The notes beneath the pieces were generated by a model. That model ran no database searches. It had not been told where the DNA came from and was given only the letters and a program-made list of their open reading frames with translations. The translations under genes were made by a program, and so were the position numbers. This document shows positions 44,401 to 58,300 of a stretch of DNA of 64,000 bases, in pieces; the first letter of the stretch is position 1; each line of letters opens with the position of its first letter. The DNA is from Azolla caroliniana (lineage: Eukaryota > Polypodiophyta), in assembly GCA_043228905.1 (NCBI GenBank), contig JBHGNT010000003.1, positions 25,048,001-25,112,000 on the forward strand. Reading direction: 5' to 3'.

Positions 44401-47330
44401 ATATGTCAAATGAACCAAGGGGAAGTCATGATGTGGGTTGGGCATCTATTGTGGAAATCTCATTGAGCGAAGTATGTTGTACCATTGCAAATGTGTGAAC
44501 CCATTGTAATTGTCTGCCATATGTGCGTCTCTTGTTGTTCTTGAGGATTTTGAGAGCATATTATACATAGGAGATGTTTCAAACCACGTGTGTATATGAA
44601 GCCCAAGCTCACCAAATAATTTATATCCTGATCAATGGAGTTGCCTAAAGAAACCAAATCTTTATCTCCTTGACACGGGCCCATATTATAGATTTTCAAG
44701 AGAGCAAGTTTGTCAAAAACATGTATACACATCTTCGTCTTGACCAACTACAATGCATGTTGTTTAAGTAAGACCCATATTCTTTGAGTGCTTTGAAGCA
44801 TAACAATGTGCATTACTATTTATTTGAGAGTTCTCACCTCACTAGGGAGTTGTAATATAAAGTGTTATTATTAAATAAATAAACAAACTATATGTATATG
44901 ATGCATGTTTTTGTGCGTCTTGATGAAATAAATGTATTCTCAATAATTCTCTACGCGTTTAGGTATGATATATTGTCAAAAAACATGTCATAAATCACAC
45001 CAACCAACTATGGAAAATTGTTATGACTTTGAGCAATGGTTAACAACATTAGTTTGTGTGAGCGATCCTCTCACTTATTCTATCTATGTTTTTTTTATGC
45101 ACACGACATTTGTGCTCTCACCAATGGGATACTACGTTGCAACATATTATTGCACCACGATTCATTGATGTGCAATAACACATCTTGTGTTTTTTGTTAG
45201 CAATGCACGTAGGCATTTAGATAATCAAAATCCTTTAATTTGTGCTTTAAACTACAAAAAGGTTGCTCTTGTGACGTGTGTGGCAACACTCGATAGGTTG
45301 ACAATGTTAGCAATACAACCACAAATGTGCATGCAACAAGTTAATTGTTTGACCTAACATTTTATATGGATTTCAAATTGTAATTTGTAAGACTAGAATG
45401 GTAACGTGGGTGACTAATATTGATGATCGAATAACTTTGACAAAAACCAAGATTTGGGCACTTTATTGATGTCCCATGTATAATATTGATGGAGTTGTTA
45501 TTAGTGTCAAGTGAGCTTATCATATATGTGTAAATAATTGCATGAATTCTAACGTGCATGCTTCATGAAAGCGCAATGAAAGGGCCCAAAAATCACAACC
45601 ATGTTTAGGAAAAGTTAAAACAAAACATTTAATTAGAATGATCACGTTGTTAATATGTCATTTTGAATGCACCCCTAGTTTTGGTACACTTGATATATAA
45701 GTTCACATGCTATCATAGACAAGTATGGACTTTCATGCCCCCAACCTAATGTCATTTTCAAGCTTCCATATTTATACATATTTTTGTGTCTTTCTCCATT
45801 TGCCATGATTTATCAGAATGTTAATAGTCAAGATCATAGTATGAACCATACGTGCATTCGCATTCGCGAATATTTTGAGAATGGTAAACACCCTTTTGAA
45901 GTATGGTAAATACCATACTTTTGTATTCATTATTTATTATATGGTAAATTTTATTTTAAGGTAAGAAAGTAACGTAAAAACTGTGAAAAAAAAACATAAG
46001 CATGTTTTGATAATATACACATTCGTTTCATTCGTATGAAAAAAGAATGAATGCCAATGCATTCGAGTATATTACGTACTATGGTCAAGATTGTTAAAAT
46101 AGAAAAGGGATGAAACTTGAATCCCAGTGTCTTAGTGTTTGAAGGAGCACACCGATCAATGCCCACTAGAGCAATCACATTCTAGGTTCATAAAATACAC
46201 ACCCAAAAGCATAAAAAAATCTTCCCATCTATCATTCATGCCCGCCAACAAATGAAGGATTTATAGAAGAAAAAGAACCCATTACGAAGGCACTCTAAGA
46301 GATCAAGACTTTACAAAGATTCTTTGTGGCCCTTGTCTTCAAAATGTCTAGCATTTAGGTTGTGTGTGTCACGTTGTCCCATAATCTCCTTTGTATTCTA
46401 GTCATATCATCAAACAAAGGTATTGTTTTGGGCATTAGGGAGCTTATATGTTACATCTCCCTCTTCGTCTTCCATCCACAAACCACACAATGTATATATT
46501 AAGGAAAATGGAATCAAGTCCTCCTATCTAAGAGACATAAATTTCACATTCACATACCATATATAATTATTGGGTAAAACACAATATATATGTTAAGGTT
46601 ATATTAATAGAGTTAGCCCCCCTAAAAAGAGTGCTTATTATTTGAATGCCGCGTATGTATCGATATAAAGTAAACTATATTATATGCGCTACAAATTATT
46701 TTTGTTGGCTCTTTCCATTGAGCATTTGCATGACATACTCCCTCGTGCCCCACAAAAAGAGTTCGTTGACACGTGGATGCTAGTTATCCACCATTACTAA
46801 AAAACAAATTCATTTCGTCAACAAATGATCATCCCCAAATTTTGGAGGGATATGATTCATATTTTTATAGGTTAATAAAACTCCTATCAGCTGAATAAAC
46901 AAATTGATGAAGTATGGATTTCAATTTACCAATAGATCAAATTTGGGCCATTTTTTAAATTCACGGTAGAGTTTGATGACACAACGAAGATTCGTTGTAA
47001 TCTCTTTCTTGAGATTTGTGCAGGGGATGTAAACCTCCCATTTTAATTTGTCACTAATCATCGAATGTGATCACATTTGTGTTGGGAGTTGGTCACGACT
47101 CACGACTCACAACAATGCACTGGTTATCTCACGAGTCGCTAGTTTGCATAGAAAAGGTAATATTAATCAAGTCACCATCTAAAGACTTTTGTGGTGGTGT
47201 TGACATGGTATCTATATATCAATGTATCACATAATATATATAAGGCAACATTAGTAAAGGAGTCCCCTCTAATGGCTTTTATTAAAATTGTTGACCTTGA
47301 ATCTACATACCTAGGATGCAATCTCTCTCC
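41460..47330. other. Gene-poor interval
   Basis: No recognisable gene. A G-rich tract lies near 42270-42289. Frames up to about 100 codons (43032-43235, 43699-43941, 44026-44331, 44460-44747) show no known domains. The sequence is AT-rich and probably decayed repeat. Confidence 0.4.
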
Positions 47331-47337
47331 CCTTTCT

Positions 47338-47372
47338 CTTTATCTATCTATCTATCTATCTATATATATATA
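47338..47372. repeat. (CTAT)n-(AT)n microsatellite
   Basis: About six CTAT units run into an AT run. Confidence 0.85.
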
Positions 47373-49310
47373 AGGTATTCATGTTGCCACCATCCACCTC
47401 TCCATACTATATCCACCTCAAACTCTTGTATCTAAATGTGTGGGTAGTGGAAACTAGGATTTAAAATTTAAGCAAGTTCTCAATTCTAAACCCATTCACA
47501 CGTGCCACATGCACTATGAAACTTCACAAGAAGCAAAGCTCCATTGGATCGATGGTGTCGAACATTTATTATCGAATGTATTTATTAAGTATTTATGTCA
47601 TTATTAAATATGTTTTAATTACTAGCTAATGATTGGGTGCCTTTACTTGAGGGAACTTACCTCAAAAACTCACATGAGCGGTAATCTCCGCATGCATCGA
47701 TAGTTTATAGCTGATTATATCAACTATAAATAGCTTATTGATTTGTAGATGCATAAATAGTTAATTAGTTGTGGATCATATTTTGTTGATTCCAACTATT
47801 TAAACCAAAATTGCCTATTACCTTCTATTGTATCGATACAAATTAATTGTTGAAATGCTAAATTTTCTTATCTTAATGAGGGGCATGATTGCTATTTTAT
47901 GGCATCCATAAGTGGGGATGGAGCTACATCAAGAATTAAGTTGTATAAATTTCATCACTTGTCTCTCTAAAGGACCGCGAAAGGAAGCCAAGGCTTCTCT
48001 TGTGCTCGACAAGGTAAGGAGGCCAACACCATCATCCCTCTATATTTCAACATGTAATGCATAAGCAAAAAAATGAGTCTAAAAACATCATAACCCTATT
48101 AAATAAAGGTAGTGGAACTTAGCAGCAAGGGCTTTTATTGAGAAGGCAAATATGACATAATTTATATAGATAGGGAGCTTGTCATTCCAGGATCTTTGCC
48201 ATTATCTAAAGTAGAGAAAATGTGTTCCTTGAAATAGAGCTAGATATTTGGGAAAGTTATGTGCATAAAAAGACTAGGCCCATATTAAATACATAGCACA
48301 ATCAACAAATCCATGGCTAAGAAAAACCACATCACGTGCAAAAGCAAAATACGAGGCAAAGCATCTCGTATTTGCGAATGTCGAGATAAACATGTATTTC
48401 ATTCGAGACCAATTAGAGAAAGATGAAATCTAGCGGGGAAACATAACTAAAACAAACCCATGTAAAATAGAAAGGCAAAACACCCGTAATTTTTTTGGAT
48501 ATTTACTAGAATAGCCCTCACTTCTTAAAAAGATAACTAGAAGAATACCCCTTCAAGAATGGTTGAAGATCGGGAGCATTATGGTAAAATTTTGGAGACA
48601 TCAATGATATCATGATAAATGTCCAAAGAGTTAATGAAGGTTTAACTGGATACAACCAACTAGAGTACATATAGCTACGAGGGAAAACTCCGAAAGAGCC
48701 CTTGAGTATTTCTTTATTTCCTCAAATGGTGACCTCGGTCAAGTGCCAAATGAGGTAACAATGAATGTTTTATGTGATATCCCATAGATGGATCCAACCC
48801 ACCTATGACCTTCTCTCGGCATGGTCGATACAATTCGTGTCTCCCTTGTATTCAAATGATTTTAAGTGATCTCTGGAGGTGAATCCACATCCCATGCATT
48901 CTTCAGATGGTCGATTCAGTTCATCTTTTACTAAATTCAAATGATTTCTGACTTTCTCCGAGTGGTCGATCCAATTCATGTTTCTCTTGTATTCGGATGT
49001 TTTTATGTTCTCTTTGGAGGCGAATCCGCTCCCCCCTAACTTTGTCCGGACTATCGATTCAATTCATGTTTCCCTTGTATAGCGGCCAAGACATCCTCCT
49101 TTCTTTGGAGGTGGGTCAATGTTAGAGGCCATTTTGGGAGATAAAACAAACTGCAAGGGTATATATATATATATACACATATGTGACTATGTCTAGTTTG
49201 TGATTCTTTATTAAGAGAGTTTTGTGTGTTATATTTTACATTGTCTGTGTGCTTCTTTGTTTGGTTCTTTTGTTCAAAGAAATTTCTTATTCAAATTTCC
49301 GATTTACAAA
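47373..49310. other. Intergenic DNA upstream of the hydratase gene, with a degenerate repeat
   Basis: From about 48818 to 49085 a phrase like GGTCGATNCAATTCATGTTTCCCTTGTATTC recurs near 48825, 48908, 48963 and 49053, with GGAGG(T/C)GAATCC between copies; spacing varies (about 55-90 bp). The rest shows no gene. The leader and promoter of the hydratase gene must lie in the last few hundred bases; an (AT) run is at about 49161-49174. Confidence 0.5.
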
Positions 49311-52300
49311 ATGGAGTCTCGCATCGATCCCGATTCCGTGCTGTCTCACAGCTTACCTGAGGTTTGGTTCCTCTCCTTATTTTGATGTTTATCTCTGTTG
49401 TTCTTTTAATCCTGAATAGTCTGTCGATTTTTTTGGCTCTGTTTTCAATTGTTTCACATGGGGGTTTCAGTTTTTTTTCTGTCTTAGTAATTACAAATTT
49501 ATTCATTTTTAACTCTTTACTATTATTCTCTCAATATATATATATAATAATTACAAGTTTATTCTTTTTTAACTCTTCTTATTATTCTCTCAATATATAT
49601 ATATATATATATATATATCGTGCTCAATAATGGGAATTATGAATTGTATTTAGCCATAAAGTTGGTTTTTTGATCGCTTATTCATGCTACTACCTTATAG
49701 GTGGTTTCTAGGTATCATTAAGGTGAAATAGGGCACAAATCCAGATAAGAATTTTGAGTAATATCGTTGTCCATATATCTGATATTCAAATAGTAATATG
49801 ATTTGAAGTTACCATGAAAGCTGCAAATCTAGATCATCTGTGTCATGCTAATATTATGATTATGGTAAATACCACTTTAATAATGATAAGTAAAAGTGTA
49901 GTTGTGATATGTGCCACTTTACCAGTGATAAGTCCAATTGTAAGAGTGGTAAGTACCGGTTTAATAGTGTAAGTACCACATTAGTCGTGGAAAGGACCGC
50001 TTTTGCACTGCACCACATTAATCGATTGAAAAGTTGGTGCTTGTGATTGCTGATTATGCTACTCCATATAAATAAGAGTTATTTTTATATGCTTATCCAT
50101 TAAATTTTCAAACATTGTTGACTTATGGTTTTCCATTAGACGTTTGAATGTTTTTATAGTTGTTTAGTGATTATTTGCATTGCTTTCTCAAGATATTTCT
50201 CACTTCATACATATTCTTGTCTATATTGATGCAGGGAAAGTACAGCTATACCGAAAGGTCAGTAGCTTTTCTATTCAACTAGTTATTAGAACGAGTTTCT
50301 CTATTCTGCAAGTTTACTGGTATATACTCTATAGAACTGGCTCTATCAACTTAGTTTTATTACTGATATCAGTGCAAAACTCCTTGGTACTCCTGGTTTT
50401 TTCTTTATTTCCCCAAACGTCCCTGAGCTTTTGTTATTTCGTCAAACTTCTGTAATCAACCCTTGAAAGAGAAAGAAAGAAAGATATATAATGTCTATTA
50501 AGAGGTCAAAATGGCCTATAAGACCAAGCAAGAGATTACATCTTAAAATGTTGTCTCATCTTTGAGAACAACAAACCAAAAGAATTGTAACTAAGTAAAA
50601 AAATAAATAGAAATAGAATTAAGACTTGACAAAAGAATCTCGTAATCCATACAAGTAAGATTCTCAAGTCAGAATATTGTACTTTTTGTCTTTGAAAGAT
50701 CTCTAGCATAGGTCAATCCAGAATGGAGAGGTCTCTGAAGCAAGGGAAGCACGTGCGATGGTGGGATACGATGGCCTTTATCTATCAATGACAAGGGTTG
50801 TGAGATTGTGGTCCACGAGGTCGGGGCCGATGTGCATGACACTTTGTTATTGTCCGAATTATTGTAACCTGTTTGCAATGTGCTGGTTGGAAGCCCATTT
50901 GTATGGTCCTTGATTGACTCGTAGCATGAGTAGGAGTGATGAGGCTAAATAAAGCGGTGATTGTTCTTTGTTGATAAGCTTGTGTGGCTATGGTGCTGTT
51001 CTTCAACAACTTCTTTCAGTTTCTCTTGAGTTCTAGAAAGAAAATCTCCCTCTTATTTGTTAAAGAACAGTACAACAACAAACAATGTTCTTCATATTCC
51101 ACTCCTTGATGACACAGTTGGAAAATTCTTTCTTTTAGAGGTATTTGTGCATATCTGTCTACCGCAATCTCTAACTGATATGCAGAAGTTCCCACCCATT
51201 TTGGAATCAATTTTTTTTTCTGTATATTTGAATTCTTATACTCGCTTCCCATGCGATCCTAGGAACTTGTTTGCATTTTTTGGAACCTTTCCATGGCCAT
51301 GATCTCAATGGAAAGTGATATTGTGTCAAGAAGTATGAGCATTTATGGTGTTTGTAACTTGACTAAACGAAACTCTCTATGAAAGCGCTTTTTTGCTTAT
51401 GAGATAAAAATCATGATTACAAATATTGATGATTCACGTTAATCCGTACTGAAACAAAAATAGAAGCTCTAGGTTTCCTTAATCTCTGTGATCATGTTCT
51501 TAGTGCATGTGGTGAAATGATTTTGGGTATAGTTTATGACTGAAGTGCATAACTAATATGTGTGGGTTGGGTGATGGTGATTGGACATCGTATCCAAGGT
51601 TGGTTGGTGCGGGAAATAAGATCATGATGAAACTCAACAAGTGCGTCTAGGTGTTGTGTGGATTATAACTGGCAAGCAATGATCTCCATGATTTGGCAAT
51701 GGTATGACCTATATGCCCATTGATTGGGTAATGGCACAGTTCATGTTCTTCACTGCCTCCATGAGTGTTGTGGTTTGCCCCCGCATCACTGTACAGTCCA
51801 TATAGGCTAGGGGAGAGACGTCCTTGCCTCGCATTAATGGTGCTTGTGATTACCTCCATAGTTCTAGCTGTACTTCCCATTCGTGCCATACTCATACATG
51901 AATATTCGTATCATACTCATACGTGAAATGGCTCCAAGTATGATTGAAATCCATTCATACAAAAAGACTCTCTAGTATCTAGGGAAACAAAGCCAATGTA
52001 ATCATGAAGAAAATGTATATAGTCCATATTGCACGCATATGCCATTATCAAAGTTTTTTCTCTACATTACAAAAAGAAAACCAAATGCTTATAAAGTCGC
52101 AACTGGCAAGCACCCATTAGAGTTCATTATTAGGAAAAAGCAATATATATATATTTATATATATTTGTGTGTATGTTATATAAATCATCACTCTGCTTTT
52201 ACTATTTGTATTTAAACTCTTCTTCTTTCCATGGTTATTCTATGCACAGAGTGTAGCTCAAATTCCTATGCATTTTACTAGCCAATTAAAATGCTTAACA

Positions 52301-55300
52301 CCTGCACAATCTCCTGGTTACCTCATTAATTCTCCTGATTATCTCATTGATCTCATCATTTACCCTTTAATTACAGGTCTCTCTTTGATCCTAAGCTTTC
52401 AGCCCATTAAAAGGCACTTCTTCATTACCAGAAACCACATCTGATTACAGTTCTGTTTTTGATTTCTTGCATTGATCCTGAGCTTAATTAAAAGCACTTA
52501 ATTATCGGAACCCACATCTCAATCGCCCGCTGATCCTAGCCACAATTATTATTTTCTCCAAACGCAGCAAGAGGAGCCTAAATGGTTCGTTCGGCCTCCT
52601 TCTCAGTAAAGAAAAATAAAATGGAAAAGGAATATCACATATTATATGCGAACGTATACAAACGTTCGTATATGTCTACCAGATTGGACGTATGCAAATA
52701 TTAGGAACTATGATTACCTCTGATATCACCCCTGGACTACAAGTTGAACACCTCCTCTATGCAAAAAGCACAAGTTTCCGTATCGGTCTAAACATATGCA
52801 AAGGCCTTCTGGAAATCTGCAAAGTACAGTTCCCTTGGTATAGTATCAAAGGCTGTGTAGAAATCTACAAAGAATCCATACGATCACTTCTTTTGTGCCT
52901 TTGCTTGATCTACCAAGAGATGTAATACAAGGTTGTAGTTGGTAATAGGGAATGGTCTCCTATATCCTGTTTGACCTAGGGGTCTCATCTCTTTGTCCTT
53001 GGCATTAGTGTTGAGCATCTCCATTAAGTTTGGTAAATGTATGTCCGGTCATAATAGTCTATTAGGTTTCTGATTGGAGGGGGTTCCGTGACTTATGGAT
53101 AGGCATGATCATGTACATGGTCCATAAGTTAGGAATATGAGAAAAGCTGTTAATAGCAGCAGCGGAACAGTTGTTAGAACAAAATAGACACAGCCAAGCT
53201 GTGATAAGGCTGTTAGACAGCAGTAGAAAAATGGTTGCAAAGAGTAGAGACACAGCCAAAGAGTAGAGCTTGTTTGTGAGTAGCAACAAAAGTAAAAGTC
53301 TTTACAAAAGAGGCCGGTATAGCCTATTTATACAAAATTGGGGAAAGTGGGTGAAACGGTTGTTTGGTAGTTAAGTGACTCTTGTACTACCAAACAGGTA
53401 CAATAAACTAGGAATAACACGGAGTATCTTGGAAAAAGTGGAAGAGAGAAAAGGCATTTAAAGCGTTGTAGATTCTAGAGAGAGAAGAATCTGGGAAGAG
53501 AGAGAATGTAGAACAGAGATAATAAAGATGAAAGAGAGTGTAGGTCTGGAGCTGACACCCTCCAACAAAGAAGGCCCAATAACAAGGCCTTATTGAACAT
53601 GTATGGAGGATAGGAGCAATTGTGCTTACTACATAGATGAGGTCTTCAACTTGCAATCTGGTGTGGTCAATGTTTAAGGCACATGGCCTTCTCAACCTTG
53701 TATGATGTGAAGATGATGGAGGTTGTAGGGCGAGACTCTGGTGGTTGTTTTAAGGGGGTTTGGTAGGGAACGTGATAACAGATTTCTTTATAGCAATGTG
53801 ATAGTTTTGGACCCTTGATTGGGATTGAGGTTGGAGTTGGGTGTTTTCTGATGCATCATTAGGAAGTCACCGAGTCTTTGCTCATGAAGAGGTGGTACAA
53901 AATCGCATTATTGTGCATCCTGATGAGTGTGCTTTGTTTGGTGGTTCACATTTGCTTGTGAGCTATTTGCAATGTGATCTCTGCAAAGCTTGCCTTTGTA
54001 TGAAGTTGCTCTCTCGTGTATCTGGAGCTCAAGTGGAGTTGCATGTATCTAGCTCGTGCATCCCATTCTATTCTATTTATGCCTGGAAGTAAGGCTCGTT
54101 ATAACAGAGGTGTGATTTTGCATGAGACTTGTGATTTTCTTTTTCAAGTGTTTTGCCTAGATGTTGACTCCCCTCGAAAGTCCTCCATTCGAGGTAAGAC
54201 ATTTCTTTGGGCTGTGGTGCATCTCTGTAGTGAGGAGCAGCCTCCTGTAGGGATAACCAACTCCTGTGTGAAGAACCATGGTGTTGAAATAACCATATTT
54301 TGGTATGGGGCTCTTGGAAATGTGCCTGGTAGCATTGTTCTAGCATGGGTAGAGCTTCATATTCTCAAGTGAGTTTTTCCTTGGTGGCTTGGGTCACAGA
54401 GAAGTGCCTACTTGTGCTCGTTAATGTGGCTCCTAGATATACAATGGATTCCACCATTTCAACTTGCACTGATGATAGGGTGAAGACATTTTATAGGCCA
54501 GTTGGGTGCTCGTGTATGGAGGATCACAGCCTTAGTTTTTCGTTGATCTACTGTGAACCCATTTTCGTAGAAAAAATTATGAAGGGCATTGAGATGATGT
54601 TGTAGGGCATTGAGATGATGTTGTAGGGCATTGAGAAAAAATTATGAAGGGCATGAGATTCAGAAACCAAGATTATATAATTAACATAAAGAAGAATGTG
54701 AATGGGTGTACTTAATGTGAGGCCAAAATGGCCTATGAGACCAGACGAGATTGCATCTGAACTTGTTGTCTCATACGACAAACCAGAATAAATATAACTA
54801 AATATTGTAGCTAAGCACTTAAAACTTTGAACTTAAATTCAAACTTATGCCTTTGAAAGATTTCTGAAATCGGCGGATCCAATATGTCGAAATCTGCAAT
54901 ATAAGGGAAGCACCTTCGATGCTTGGGGAAAATGGACTTAATCTACTGATAACAAGGGTGATGGGCCATGGCCTATATCCACAAGATATTTCTACTGCCC
55001 AGTCTATTGTAACCCCTTTCAACTATTCTGATTGAGATCCCACTTGTGTAGCGCTTGACTGACTTGTAGCCTGAGAAGGAGTGGAGGTAAAAGAAAGTCA
55101 TGGTGGTTCTTTGTTGATATGCTGCTGTATTGTATTATTTGTCAACTGCTTCTCTTTATGTCTCTTGAATTCTAGAGAGAGAGAGAGAGTGAGTGATTTC
55201 AGGGATGTGACACTTTATGCATTGGGGGTTGGTGCTTGTGGGAAAGATCCCTGTGATCCATTAGAGCTTTCATATGTATATAGTCAAGAATGTCCAGAGG

Positions 55301-58300
55301 CAATAAAGGTAAAGCACTTACTAATACTTAGAAAAATGAATCAAACATACTGAGGAATTTTCTGGAGGCTAATCTATTCTTTGCACTGTTACAGGTATTA
55401 CCAACATTTGCAATTTTATTTCCATCCCAGATTGTAGACAGTGTTCTTGATATTCCTGGGCTAAGGTATGAAAATTTGTCTTCCTTTCCCCTGATTTTTC
55501 TTTCTATTTATAAGCATATGTTTTTTAATGGAAATCTGGTTTTTATATTTTAAATGGGGATAAACTCCCCCTTTCTTGTCTTTCCATATGTGAATATGTT
55601 TTTTTACCAGAAATCAGATTTTCTTTTGGATATATATGCAGAAATTCCCCTGGTTTTGTGCTTCCCTCTATATGCATATTTTTTGGTCATTTGTTATTTT
55701 ATATGTGGAAAATTCCCCACGTTTTGTTTTAGTTTTCAACCAAGCAAGTTGTTGCATGGGGAGCAATATTTGGAGATTTACAAGACTCTTCCTACAAGTG
55801 CAGAAGTAAGGCATTCCAAACATCAACATCATTTTGTAATATTTCTTTCATAATGTTCTTTTCTCATGGAATGGAACAAATTTTTTCTTGTTTTCTATCT
55901 CATATTTGATGTCTTTTAATGTTGGTACATGGTCATCAAAGTACTCACCTCCCAATTCTGTTAATAGTAATATTTGGATTAACATGACAACCTATTCTCT
56001 ATATAATGTATATCTGTTTCAACATCTGTCATAGCTTACCTGCAACCCAGAATTTCGCGATCTTTAATTATTCAATACACTAATTCTTATAAAGAATTGA
56101 CCAATCTTGGGAAACTGCTGATTTTTCAGGTGTCTTGTTATCCTCGAGTGTCGCAACTTCATGACAAAGGTGTTATTATTATTTATTTTTCTTTTGAGCT
56201 CAAAATATAGCATATAATATTATCTTTTTGGCATCGAAAACATCTGAGGTCATTTCTCTTTCAGGAAAAGCAGCTGTGTTGGAGCTGGAGTATATTTGTA
56301 AGGATGCTGGAACTGGTGAAGCTCTTTGTTTGAGCAGGTATATTTCATGTCCCAATGATCTTTAATAATAAAGTGATTCTAAATCTCTTTTCCTTTTCCT
56401 ACGTTCTTCTATTTAAAGGTTTCTTTTGATCCTGATGAAAATTCTGAGCCTGTTGCAATGTAGCTAAAAATCAAAATGTTTAATGATTCAAAGGTTTTAT
56501 CTGGTTAATGATTTAACTTAAACTATCTTTAATGAACAAGAAAGCATTACCAAGTTTTTATCTAAAATATTACAACTCTGGCAATGGGTAATGGTCATTG
56601 AAGAAAAATCTCAATGCTACTAACAAAAGCGATACAATTGCAAAAAGATTTATTGTAGTAGACCAGTTGTCAAATTTGCTTGTTTCTTGAGACCAATGTA
56701 TCAAGTAAACCAATCTTGTCTATCCACAAGAGATATATATGCATATAAATACTATTCTTTGTATGAGTTTAATAATATTTGTGAAAGCTTTTCTTCAATT
56801 GCATTGACTCAATGAAAACAATGTATATAGATATACATTATTTCTACGAGGAGCAGGAGGATTTTCTAAACCAGGTTCCAAATTGTATTCTTATGAAAAC
56901 CGTTCTCCTTCAGTCACAAAAATAATAAAGCTACCTGTTCTATATTCGGATTCTACAAACATTATATTACACGAAGATCACATTCATGAAAATCAGGTTT
57001 AGAGAGTTTATTCTGGGTCATTTTATAGCATATGATAGGTAACATCGGTTTTGGATTTAGTGTTTTAGTAACTAATTTTTTTGCAGGCGTTGCTTTATCG
57101 ATTATCTGGAGACTACAATCCAATCCATTCTGATCCAGAAGTTGCAAAAGTTACCGGGTTTTTATTCTTCCCCTCCCCCCTCCCCCCTCTCCTCTCCCCC
57201 CATTTATTAATATTCTTGACCATTGAGACTCACTTGCCAAACTCAACATACTATACATGAAAAAATCTTCCACATTGGTCATATTTAACCTCCCCGAATG
57301 ATAATAAAATCCTTTTCTCCTCCCCCGTATATTGGTAGAAAATCTAAAGTTGACATCAGGAAACTGTATAAATTTTTTAATCATTTGCATTTTTTGTTGA
57401 CTTTAGTTTCTCTGCTTCACCAAAGGATCCTAGAATGCAATGGTTTATGAGCTTTAAAATGAAACTTAGCTATATATCTGTAGGAAGACTTGGTTATGCC
57501 ATGTTCCATAGCAGCATTTCTGACTACCAATGTAGTATCAACATCTTGGAGTGTGTATATAATGATGATGATATACTTCTTGGCATACTCAGATAGGCAT
57601 GGTGGAAGGATGGAAAGAACAGAAATATGGTGAATCGTGATGTATTACATGTGTTTATTTTAGGGCCAACATGAAAAATCTCATATTGAATGCTTTTCCT
57701 TCTTTGCACGATCATTAGGTTATTAAGTACTATATTGATAGTAGATATTACCACAAACGCCCATTACCTTGTCCCTAGGATTCAAGCAAGAAAATTCCAT
57801 ATACCCAATGTGTATGCAGTTAATTTTCTGAATGCTGGGAAATATTCCTTTTCTGTAAATACATGGATATGTGCCAATCATGAAATTGGTGCTATATTCT
57901 TTTCTACATATACATACCAATGTTTATGCCAAATTATTGTTTTTGAATGATGGTATATCTTTCTTTCCCAGATACCCGAGGCCCATATTACATGGTTTAT
58001 GCACACTGGGATTCGCCGTACGAGCAATAGTTACACATTTTTGCCAAGGGGAGCCATCGTTGGTTCAAAGTGTTCAAGGACGCTTCATGCTCCATGTGTT
58101 CCCTGGCGAAACTCTAATCACGAAGATGTGGAGAGAAGATAACACCAAAAGGTTTGGTCTTTTGTATATTCCTTCCTCCCCCCCCCCCGGTCTCTCTCTC
58201 TCAATTGGGTATTACATTCATTTCTGACAACTGGGTGATGGGGCTTGACCTAAGTTTAAGGCCTGGTTCCATAAGTAGCTTTGCGAAAGAAAAAACTATT

